Source: Methyloversatilis universalis (GTDB lineage: Bacteria; Pseudomonadota; Gammaproteobacteria; Methylococcales; Methylococcaceae). From it: a stretch of 35,510 bases of DNA. A program made the position numbers and the translations under genes. Location: positions 1 to 35,510 of the forward strand of contig DYIL01000035.1 of NCBI GenBank assembly GCA_020723665.1, in the 5' to 3' direction. Within the stretch, counting starts at the first letter, position 1, and every line of letters begins with the position of its first letter. This document shows, in pieces, positions 27,499-35,510 of this stretch. Below the pieces are notes generated by a model that was not told the origin of the DNA, did no database searches, and worked only from the letters and a program-made list of their open reading frames with translations.

Positions 27499-28496
27499 TG
27501 ATCGCCCGAATACTGTTGACGACCGGGGAGCCTGCCGGCATAGGCCCCGATCTCTGCGTAAAAATCGCCCAACGGGAACTGGACTGCGATCTCAGCGTGA
27601 TCGGCGATCCCTCCTTGCTCTCGGACAGAGCGAAGCGATTAGGCCTTGATCTCGAGATTCGAATACCGAAAGCCGAAGACACCCAACCGCATCGGCCGGG
27701 GTCGCTCAAAGTATGGCCCACAGCCAACGCCGCCGACCCGACCTGCGGCCGACTGAGCGTCGCCAATGTGCCCTATGTTCTAGAAACCATAACCAACGGC
27801 GTCACCGCATGCATCGAGGGGCGCTTCGACGCCTTGGTCACCGCGCCCGTGCATAAGGGCATCATCAACGAGGCCGGCGTCGCCTTCTCCGGCCATACCG
27901 AATTCATCGCGGCCATCAGCGGAGGCTATCCGGTCATGATGCTGGCCGCACCGGGCCTTCGCGTGGCGCTGGCGACGACCCATCTCCCTCTGGCGGAAGT
28001 CAGCCGCAGCATCACGCAGGAACGGCTGTCGACGGTACTCTCGATACTGCAGCAAGACTTGGTCGCCCGCTTCGGCATCGCTGCGCCGCGCATTCTCGTC
28101 TGTGGCCTCAATCCTCACGCCGGCGAGGGCGGTCACTTGGGACGCGAGGAAATCGAGATCATCGAGCCCGTGCTCGAGGAACTCAAGCAAAAAGGCATGG
28201 ACTTGGTCGGACCGCTGCCGGCGGATACGCTTTTTCTTCCGAAATATCTCGATCATGCCGACGCCGTACTCGCCATGTATCACGACCAGGGGCTGCCGGT
28301 GCTGAAGCGCGCCGGCTTCGGCCGCGCGGTGAACATCACTTTAGGGCTGCCCATCATCCGCACATCGGTGGACCACGGCACCGCGTTGGATCTGGCCGGA
28401 AGCGGAAAAGCCGATTCCGGCAGCCTGGAGGCCGCCGTCGACGAGGCTGTCGGCCTGGCGGACAGAGTGCGTCGCGCACGCCGGGAAGGCTCATGA
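27498..28496 (+). CDS. pdxA: 4-hydroxythreonine-4-phosphate dehydrogenase
   Basis: 332 residues, normal length. It opens with [14 protein letters not shown]. Other family motifs are [22 protein letters not shown] (metal-binding His), [27 protein letters not shown] (metal-binding His) and [15 protein letters not shown]. It oxidises 4-phosphohydroxy-threonine in the DXP-dependent pyridoxal phosphate pathway and uses NAD and a divalent metal. It overlaps surA by one base and rsmA by four, so all are translationally coupled. Grouping it with surA and rsmA is usual in gammaproteobacteria. Confidence 0.97.
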   Translation: MIARILLTTGEPAGIGPDLCVKIAQRELDCDLSVIGDPSLLSDRAKRLGLDLEIRIPKAEDTQPHRPGSLKVWPTANAADPTCGRLSVANVPYVLETITNGVTACIEGRFDALVTAPVHKGIINEAGVAFSGHTEFIAAISGGYPVMMLAAPGLRVALATTHLPLAEVSRSITQERLSTVLSILQQDLVARFGIAAPRILVCGLNPHAGEGGHLGREEIEIIEPVLEELKQKGMDLVGPLPADTLFLPKYLDHADAVLAMYHDQGLPVLKRAGFGRAVNITLGLPIIRTSVDHGTALDLAGSGKADSGSLEAAVDEAVGLADRVRRARREGS

Positions 28497-29314
28497 GCCA
28501 CCACCCCCGCAAGCGTTTCGGACAGAATTTTTTGCGCGACGCTAGTGTCGTGCGGCGTATCGTGCTCGGGATAGCACCCACGCCCGAAGATCATCTCGTG
28601 GAGATCGGCCCCGGCCAAGGCGTTCTGACCGAAGCCTTGCTACCCCTTTGCGGAAAACTGGATGCCGTCGAAATCGACCGCGACTTAGCTGCCACGCTGG
28701 AAAGAAAATTTTCCGACAGTCCGAAGTTCCGCCTGCATCGTGGAGATGCCCTCAAATTCCGTTTCTGCGAATTGAGTGCGGGAGAAAAGCTTCGCATTGC
28801 GGGCAATCTGCCGTACAACATTTCTACGCCTTTGCTTTTTCATCTTTTCGCGCAGACGGAATGCATCGCGGACATGCATTTCATGCTGCAAAAGGAGGTC
28901 GTCGACAGGCTGTGCGCCGAGCCAGGCGACGAGAGTTATGGGCGGCTCGGCATCATGGCTCGCTACTACTGTCGGGCCGACAGCCTTTTCGAAGTCCCGC
29001 CCGAGAGCTTTTATCCCAGGCCGCAGGTCATGTCGGCGGTCGTCCGCCTGGTGCCGCACGACGTTAAACCCGTGGACGTCGATCCGAAGACCTTGGGGCA
29101 AGTCGTCGCCGCCGCTTTCTCGCAACGCCGCAAGACGCTCCGGAACGCGCTCAAGCAACTGTTCGACGAGGGAGAAATCCGGGATCTCGGGATAGACCCT
29201 CGGGCTCGCGCGGAAACGCTGGGGTTGGAAGAGTATGCCCGCCTGGCGCGTACGCTTCGGGAAAAGCAGGACGACCCGGCGGATGATCAGCCCGATCCGT
29301 ATACGCTAGGCTAA
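28493..29314 (+). CDS. rsmA: 16S rRNA (adenine1518-N6/adenine1519-N6)-dimethyltransferase
   Basis: 273 residues. The opening [22 protein letters not shown] is diagnostic of RsmA/KsgA. SAM motif I is [15 protein letters not shown], and the catalytic motif IV is [19 protein letters not shown] and [15 protein letters not shown] are conserved in the C-terminal part. It dimethylates two adjacent adenines in helix 45 of 16S rRNA during small-subunit assembly. It starts within the pdxA stop (ATGA). The apaG and apaH genes that often follow are absent here; instead there is about 200 nt of unrecognised DNA and a repeat element. Confidence 0.97.
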   Translation: MSHHPRKRFGQNFLRDASVVRRIVLGIAPTPEDHLVEIGPGQGVLTEALLPLCGKLDAVEIDRDLAATLERKFSDSPKFRLHRGDALKFRFCELSAGEKLRIAGNLPYNISTPLLFHLFAQTECIADMHFMLQKEVVDRLCAEPGDESYGRLGIMARYYCRADSLFEVPPESFYPRPQVMSAVVRLVPHDVKPVDVDPKTLGQVVAAAFSQRRKTLRNALKQLFDEGEIRDLGIDPRARAETLGLEEYARLARTLREKQDDPADDQPDPYTLG

Positions 29315-29741
29315 TCCGGCGCGGGGACAAACCGTGTGAACCAAGCCCTGGGCGTGACCGCGGCCCGAAATACCGGGTGGCTGTTTACGGGACTTGTCGG
29401 TCAGTATGCGCCAAGCTTGATGGCCTAAAAAGACCCGCAACTCAGCGCCAATCTCAGGAAGCTTCGAACCGCTTCGACGGCCTCTGGACGAAAGGCATAC
29501 CGATATAGATTTTTAGGAAGCTCTGATTAAGCTTCCAGTGGGAAAGGCGAACAGTGCAACTGTTGGATCCAAAAGGCTCTCACCCAACCCAATCACGCCG
29601 CACTGTCCCCGTTGGGAGCCGCAAGCGGCGCTTGCGCGTGCCCCCGTTCGCCGGGAGCGAACGCCAACGTGCGAAGCACGGCCCTTCGACAAGCTCAGGA
29701 CAGGTTTGTCCCAGCGGGAGAGGGCTTATTCAGAGCTTCCT
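29315..29741. other. Intergenic region between convergent rsmA and pgm
   Basis: The first 197 nt (29315-29511) contain only short broken reading frames and no recognisable gene. From 29512 the region is the repeat element. No classical terminator with a T run was seen, so the hairpin-rich element may serve both genes. Confidence 0.5.

Positions 29742-29744
<3 letters not shown>
29512..29744. repeat. Long inverted-terminal repeat element at the pgm stop codon
   Basis: The ends are TTTAGGAAGCTCTGATTAAG and CTTATTCAGAGCTTCCTTTA. The interior (from TCCAGTGGGAAAGGCGAAC onward) matches 35280-35450 closely and 1-90 in part, with a CGTTCGC / GCGAACG hairpin and a CCTTCGACAAGCTCAGGACAGG motif. Bases 29742-29744 (TTA) are the pgm stop codon. 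Confidence 0.88.
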
Positions 29745-31406
<1,662 letters not shown>

Positions 31407-31494
31407 CTATTTATTCTACTCAGTCATTTTCTCAGTCGAGAAATTTTTTGGTGTGAGTTTTACGATACAAGAATCAGAATCTAGGAGACGACAC

Positions 31495-32049
31495 GTGAAA
31501 TTTCGATCTGTTCTCGGCCTACTCCCGGCACTGATGTCGCTGAGCTCCGAAGCTGGCGTAAAAGACGAAAGCATATGGCTGTTGATCGAAACCGTACCGC
31601 ATGTCCTGAAGGTAATGGAAGGAGATCACAACTTGGAGGTTTTCGAAAGAATCGCGATAGGGCGCCGAGGCGCCGGGCTATTCAAAGAACGGGGAGATTA
31701 CAAAACTCCACTGGGTGAATATCGTATCGGCTGGATCAACGAGCACAGCCGATACCATAAGTTCTTCGGCTTTACTTACCCCAATAGAGAAAACGCAGAA
31801 CGTGCGTTCGCACTGGGCTTAATCGGACCGGATACGTATCGCACCATTTTGCGCACCAGCGTCGGTACAGCCATTCCGCCTCAAAACACAGTGCTCGGGG
31901 GACAGATCGGAATTCACGGCTTGGGGCGGGCCAGTCTCGCGGTGCATCAGTTCTTCGACTGGACTCAGGGATGTATCGCCATGACTAACGAACAAATCGA
32001 CAGACTCGCCGCGTGGGTAAGGAAAGGTACGCTAGTGGTAATTCGTTAA
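31495..32049 (+). CDS. L,D-transpeptidase (YkuD domain) family protein
   Basis: 184 residues from GTG 31495, with AGGAG about 8 nt upstream and a short signal peptide following (hydrophobic residues 6-16, then SSEAG). The open frame upstream to 31375 is rejected because it lacks a ribosome site and would bury the signal. The YkuD catalytic motif is present: His141-Gly, then DWTQGCIAM with Cys160. The form DWTxGC, in place of SHGC, is common in one branch of the family. KTPLGEYRI before it is the usual substrate-loop segment. Such enzymes make 3-3 peptidoglycan crosslinks or attach lipoproteins to peptidoglycan. An Lpp/OprI-like lipoprotein gene follows 123 nt downstream, a plausible substrate. 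Confidence 0.88.
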   Translation: MKFRSVLGLLPALMSLSSEAGVKDESIWLLIETVPHVLKVMEGDHNLEVFERIAIGRRGAGLFKERGDYKTPLGEYRIGWINEHSRYHKFFGFTYPNRENAERAFALGLIGPDTYRTILRTSVGTAIPPQNTVLGGQIGIHGLGRASLAVHQFFDWTQGCIAMTNEQIDRLAAWVRKGTLVVIR

Positions 32050-32172
32050 TTTGTGCCAAAATAATACTGGAAAGATTATCCATTCCGGGGCAAACTTGAG
32101 GGCGTTACCCATTTGTTCTTTGGGACGGATGATCTCGCCAAGCATTTCAGTCAATAAAAAAGGAAAGAAACG

Positions 32173-32451
32173 ATGATGAAAGCAACCAAATTGGGCGTAT
32201 TACTGTTGTCTGCTGGTTTGACCGTAGGCTGCGCCAGCAAATCCGATCTCAACAACCTTCAGACTCAGGTCGACGGTTTGAAAGCGGAAGTTGCTTCTGT
32301 GAAGAGCACCGCTGACGAAGCGTTGTCTGCTGCTCAGGCTGCTGAGTCGAAAGCTGCCAGCGCCGAATCCGCGGCCCGTAGAGCCGCCGCCTCTTCCGAG
32401 GAAGTGAACAGCAAATTGGATCGCATGTTCAGAAAATCGATGATGAAGTAA
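32173..32451 (+). CDS. Lpp/OprI-like alanine-zipper murein lipoprotein
   Basis: 92 residues from the first of two ATGs (AGGA 8 nt upstream). The signal peptide ends in the lipobox LTVGC (Cys20) and is followed by Ala at +2, predicting outer-membrane sorting. The mature part is a continuous heptad coiled coil rich in Ala, Glu and Ser (AADEALSAAQAAESKAA-like), as in Pseudomonas OprI. It ends in RMFRKSMMK. The C-terminal Lys is the residue that L,D-transpeptidases join to peptidoglycan in Lpp. A strong terminator follows, so with its promoter this is a short, probably highly expressed unit, or it is co-transcribed with the L,D-transpeptidase gene. Confidence 0.88.
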   Translation: MMKATKLGVLLLSAGLTVGCASKSDLNNLQTQVDGLKAEVASVKSTADEALSAAQAAESKAASAESAARRAAASSEEVNSKLDRMFRKSMMK

Positions 32452-32487
32452 TTTCGCGTCTCGCAAGGTCGCGAACAGTTTACGTGA

Positions 32488-32519
32488 CCCCGGTCGATGC
32501 GAATCGGCCGGGGTTTTTT
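32488..32519 (+). terminator. Strong rho-independent terminator of the Lpp-like gene
   Basis: An 11-bp stem (32488-32498 with 32503-32513, one G-T pair) with a GCGA tetraloop is followed by six T (32514-32519). It begins 36 nt after the stop codon. Confidence 0.93.
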
Positions 32520-32544
32520 GTGTCTAGTGGAAAAAACTCCGGCC

Positions 32545-33291
32545 CTAATCGGCTGCGGGCTCCGAGAAAGCTTCCTGTACCCAGGCGCTGCGCCTTTCGC
32601 GATCGAGAACTTCGGATCGGGCACGGATCAGAAGAACCGTGAAGTAGTAGAGTTGAAAAGCTGCGGCCATAAACAGCAACGGCAGCAGCATGCTGATATG
32701 GATGGAGGGCTTGTCGAATTTCGTTACCGTAGGTCCTTGGTGAAGGGTGCTCCACCACTCCACCGAGTAATGAATGATGGGAATGTTTACCACTCCGACC
32801 AAAATCAAGACGCTGCCCGCGCGGGCAGCCGAGCGCCTGTCTTCAATTGCCGAAACCAAAGCCATGTAGCCCAGGTAAAGAAAGAGCAAAATCAGTTCGG
32901 ACGTCAGCCTAGCATCCCATACCCACCACGCCCCCCACATCGGCTTGCCCCACAGCGAGCCCGTTACCAGCGCAAGAAACGTAAAGGATGCACCCAGGGC
33001 CGCGGAACTGGTCGCCATCACGTCGGCCAGCTTAAGATTCCAAATTAAGTAGATGGCGCTTAGAACGGCCATGAAGACGTAAACGAAAAGCGACATCCAT
33101 GCACTCGGTACGTGCACGAACATAATTCGATAACTCTCTCCTTGTTGGTAATCCGGTGGAGCGACGAATAAGCCCAGGTATAAACCGGCTAATAATAATA
33201 TGGCCGTTATCACGCCTAACCAGACGATCAAATAGCCGGAAATGCGATAAAAATGTTTTGGAGAGGCAAGTTTATGGAAAAACGTCCACAT
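32545..33291 (-). CDS. ccmC: Heme exporter/cytochrome c maturation protein CcmC
   Basis: 248 residues from ATG 33291 (MWTFFHKLASP), which matches the family N-terminus; the TTG at 33300 overlapping ccmB is an alternative. It has six membrane segments. The tryptophan-rich heme-handling motif is WGKPMWGAWWVWDARLTSELILLFLY, and conserved His residues are in FVHVPSAW and the NIPIIHYSVEWWSTLHQG segment. CcmC passes heme to the chaperone CcmE on the periplasmic side. It is last in a ccmABC run; ccmD, ccmE and the ligation genes do not follow. Confidence 0.97.
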   Translation of the reverse strand: MWTFFHKLASPKHFYRISGYLIVWLGVITAILLLAGLYLGLFVAPPDYQQGESYRIMFVHVPSAWMSLFVYVFMAVLSAIYLIWNLKLADVMATSSAALGASFTFLALVTGSLWGKPMWGAWWVWDARLTSELILLFLYLGYMALVSAIEDRRSAARAGSVLILVGVVNIPIIHYSVEWWSTLHQGPTVTKFDKPSIHISMLLPLLFMAAAFQLYYFTVLLIRARSEVLDRERRSAWVQEAFSEPAAD

Positions 33292-33296
33292 AAGTA

Positions 33297-33965
33297 TCAA
33301 CTCAAGCTAATTCGCAATGCGGCGGCCGTTGCCAGAGGAACTAAGGTAAGTGCCAGCACCAGCATAGCAGCCAGAAAATATAACTGACCGGTGACCGATA
33401 ATCCCGCCGCCGCGGCCGAAACGGCGTTGGTCGCAAAAATGAGAACGGGAATGTATAAAGGCAAAACCAATAACGTCAGCAGTATGCCGCCACGCCTGAG
33501 TCCGACGGTCAACGCCACTCCGATGGAACCGATGAGGCTCAACAGCGGCGTACCGATCAGCAGCGTCAGTTCGAGTACGGTCATCGCCGGTGCCGGCATG
33601 GCAAGGAACATGGCCAACAACGGGGCCAGCAACAGCATCGGCAATCCGCTCACTAGCCAGTGCGCCAGCACTTTTGCGAGCACCAGCAGTGAAAGAGGGT
33701 ACGGGCTTAAGGCCATCTGCTCCAGCGAACCATCGTCAAAATCGGACCGAAACATGTTTTCCAGAGAGTACAATGCCGCCAGCAAGGCCGCGATCCATAT
33801 TACTCCCGGCGCGATCTTACGAAGCAGCGCTTCGTCCGGACTGACTCCGAGCGGATACAGCGTCACGACGATCAGGAAAAACAGCAGGGGATTAGCAAGC
33901 TCGCCCCGGTGACGGAAGGCCAACAATAAGTCTCGCTTAAGCAGCGCGAAAAAAGGTCCGATCAT
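33297..33965 (-). CDS. ccmB: Heme exporter permease CcmB
   Basis: 222 residues with six hydrophobic segments. FFALLKRDLLLAFRHRGELANPLLFF at the start, and LENMFRSDFDDGSLEQMALSPYPL in the first cytoplasmic loop, are hallmark CcmB sequences. With CcmA it forms the ABC part of the CcmABCD complex, which releases holo-CcmE during cytochrome c maturation. The stop lies 5 nt before the ccmC ATG, and ccmA ends 4 nt before its start. Confidence 0.97.
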   Translation of the reverse strand: MIGPFFALLKRDLLLAFRHRGELANPLLFFLIVVTLYPLGVSPDEALLRKIAPGVIWIAALLAALYSLENMFRSDFDDGSLEQMALSPYPLSLLVLAKVLAHWLVSGLPMLLLAPLLAMFLAMPAPAMTVLELTLLIGTPLLSLIGSIGVALTVGLRRGGILLTLLVLPLYIPVLIFATNAVSAAAAGLSVTGQLYFLAAMLVLALTLVPLATAAALRISLS

Positions 33966-33969
33966 CTGA

Positions 33970-34599
33970 TCACGCCAAAGCCAGCTTGATAAGCCCGCCG
34001 TCTAGGCGTACGGTTTGATGGGACGTAAGGACCGCCAAGCCCCCACGGTTCAAATGTGATTTCAACATCGCCTCCACCAAGGAAACGCCGCTCGAGTCGA
34101 GAGCCGTAAAAGGCTCGTCGAGAATCCAAAGTGTAGCGGACGACAAGATCAGTCGAGCCAAGGTAATGCGTTGCCGCTGTCCTGCCGAAAGCGCGCGGGC
34201 GGGCGTCTCTTCTCGCCCCGTCAGACCTACGGTTTGGAGAGCTTCCGCCAAGCTTGCGGGCGAAAAAGACAGACCACTGAGGGCGAGCGAAAGACGCAGA
34301 TTTTCCTCTACGGAAAGATCCGCTTTCAATCCCAATTGATGTCCCAAATAGGCAACTTCGGAAAGAAAAGCGGAGCGCCGCCGGGCTATGTTTTCGCCAC
34401 GCCACAGCACTTCTCCTTCGTTGGGGGGGGTGAGGCCGGCCAATATCCGAAGCAGGCTAGTCTTGCCGCTGCCGTTCGGCCCCTCGATCTGAAGAACCTG
34501 CCCGGCTTTAACGCTGAGGTTCAGGTCACTGAACAAAAGGCTATCGGAGCGCACGCACTCCAATCCCCGCGCTTGAAGCGTGGGCTCTGGATGATTCAT
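33970..34599 (-). CDS. ccmA: Heme exporter ATP-binding protein CcmA
   Basis: 209 residues. Walker A is GPNGSGKTS (about 40-48), the signature is LSAGQRQRITLARL, Walker B is LWILDEPFTALD, and the H-loop His is in TSHQTV. The Q-loop segment YLGHQLGLKADLSVEENL is typical of CcmA. It is cytoplasmic and pairs with CcmB. It is the first gene of ccmABC. Upstream (34600-34843) is 244 nt with no recognisable gene. Confidence 0.97.
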   Translation of the reverse strand: MNHPEPTLQARGLECVRSDSLLFSDLNLSVKAGQVLQIEGPNGSGKTSLLRILAGLTPPNEGEVLWRGENIARRRSAFLSEVAYLGHQLGLKADLSVEENLRLSLALSGLSFSPASLAEALQTVGLTGREETPARALSAGQRQRITLARLILSSATLWILDEPFTALDSSGVSLVEAMLKSHLNRGGLAVLTSHQTVRLDGGLIKLALA

Positions 34600-34843
34600 T
34601 TATAATCGGGAAAACTGTCTTGAATGCTCTATGTTCTTACCAAGCAGCACCAGGGCTCCGTCACCTGTCGAGCGTGGCGTAAAGCTCACGGAGTTTGACT
34701 CTCGCGTCGGGGTAGCGGGCAGACCCAAGGATGCGGCCCCGAGCCCGGAACGGTCATTTCTTTGACCCAGTAATCGAGGAGTGATGCTGCACTAGAGCCG
34801 ATAGGGAGATTACCGACCAGCGCGAGACACGCATCCGGCGACG

Positions 34844-35116
34844 CTACGGCGCTTCGGTATCATCCAAAAAGCGCAGCCCTGCGCCCTCCGTCGTCAGCCT
34901 GACCACAACTGCGCGAAGAACGGGCGCGTCCTCTATCCCGCAAACCTGGACTCTCGCCTCATCCCCGACAGCAAGTCGCGGGCAGCCGACCGCCTGGACA
35001 AACAATCCGCCGTCCGAGATGTCGGCCGTAGTAAGCTCGATTGTACCGAGAGACGCGTGCATTATCGATACTCTAGCGTTGAGCGGCGTCCTTAAATATT
35101 TGCGTTGGTCGCCCAT
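34844..35116 (-). CDS. PilZ domain protein (c-di-GMP binding)
   Basis: 90 residues from ATG 35116; in-frame starts further upstream (35146, 35164) lack homologous sequence. The whole protein is a single PilZ domain. RxxxR is Arg5-Lys-Tyr-Leu-Arg9, and the second c-di-GMP motif is Asp32-Ile-Ser34-Asp-Gly-Gly37. It has both ligand motifs, so it probably binds c-di-GMP and relays the signal to a partner such as a polysaccharide or motility system. It stands alone, with no visible partner gene. Confidence 0.85.
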   Translation of the reverse strand: MGDQRKYLRTPLNARVSIMHASLGTIELTTADISDGGLFVQAVGCPRLAVGDEARVQVCGIEDAPVLRAVVVRLTTEGAGLRFLDDTEAP

Positions 35117-35263
35117 CCCGCCCCCATTCTGCCATAACGTTGACATCAAATTATTGCAGAACATTGGACGGACGCTAAATCCACGCTAAACCGTTACGCT
35201 CTTTTTAAGGGCAACTACTAGGCCGGATGCGCCACGAAACGCAACGGTCCTGCGAGGCTTTCC
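35117..35263. other. Short intergenic region before the last repeat
   Basis: No gene, terminator or clear promoter hexamers were recognised between the PilZ start and the repeat at 35264. Confidence 0.4.
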
Positions 35264-35510
35264 TTAAGGAAGCTCTGATCAAGTTTCCAGCGGGAAAAGC
35301 GAACGGTGCAATTGTTGGATCCAAAAGGCCCTCACCCAACCCAATCACGCCGCACTGTCCCCGTTGGGAGCCGCAAGCGGCGCTTACCCGTGCACCCGTT
35401 CGCCGGGAGCGAACGCCAACGTGCGAAGCACGGCCCTTCGACCAGGCTCAGGACAGGCCCTTCGACAGGCTTGTATGGTTTTAACGGCTTTTCCTGCATA
35501 CTGGGAAGAG
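35264..35510. repeat. Left and central parts of a long inverted-terminal repeat element (cut by window edge)
   Basis: It begins TTAAGGAAGCTCTGATCAAG and continues with the same interior as 29512-29744, including GTTGGATCCAAAAGG, the GGGAGCCGCAAGCGGCGCTT block (identical to the start of the window) and CCTTCGACAGG-type motifs. The right end is not within the window. Confidence 0.85.

Noticed and set aside
29315..29511. Possible gene remnant downstream of rsmA
   Set aside because: Short frames here are broken and match no family I recognise, so nothing is called.
34600..34843. Possible small gene or RNA between the PilZ gene and ccmA
   Set aside because: No reading frame with a ribosome site, no tRNA-like fold and no strong hairpin with a T run was found.

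Overview
The window looks like chromosomal DNA of a gammaproteobacterium, most likely a Methylococcus/Methylocaldum-type methanotroph. The basis is inference from gene content: a 135-residue bacteriohemerythrin very close in length and ligand layout to the McHr protein of Methylococcus capsulatus as I remember it, a PEP-CTERM/PrsT surface system, and the gammaproteobacterial block amgK-murU / lptD-surA-pdxA-rsmA. No rRNA, tRNA, CRISPR array, phage or intact insertion sequence was seen.

Layout. (1) 88-5859: a five-gene envelope ABC module with a DUF1302-like outer-membrane barrel, a LolD-like ATPase, two LolC/E-like FtsX-family permeases (all minus strand) and a LolA-like periplasmic protein on the plus strand between them. 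Two copies of a 156-nt, hairpin-rich direct repeat (2280-2435, 5996-6151) lie just upstream of the two minus-strand halves. (2) 6159-15303: a PEP-CTERM surface locus. It has a PEP-CTERM protein, a 1139-residue protein with the same N-terminal domain followed by six SdrD-B-like domains, a methyltransferase between them, and the TPR lipoprotein PrsT. Both surface-protein genes have sigma-54-like sites upstream. (3) 15438-23165: housekeeping and metabolic genes: an O-methyltransferase, pgi, bacteriohemerythrin with an FNR-type promoter, argH coupled to a histidine phosphatase, a small membrane protein, and the murU-amgK peptidoglycan-recycling pair. (4) 23382-29314: lptD-surA-pdxA-rsmA, tightly overlapped. 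(5) 29742-35116: pgm, an L,D-transpeptidase next to an Lpp/OprI-like lipoprotein, ccmABC, and a PilZ protein.

A second repeat family, with about 15-19 nt terminal inverted repeats (GGAAGCTCTGA / TCAGAGCTTCC) and variable hairpin-rich interiors, occurs at 1-90, 16401-16488, 21325-21490, 29512-29744 and 35264-35510, with a lone end at 12460-12478. Its right end repeatedly sits on the stop codon of a minus-strand gene. In murU it appears to have replaced the stop and added 21 residues.

Most promising for novelty: the Lol-like/DUF1302 module with its paired structured repeats, the stop-codon-associated repeat family, and the pair of surface proteins that share an N-terminal domain but differ in anchoring.
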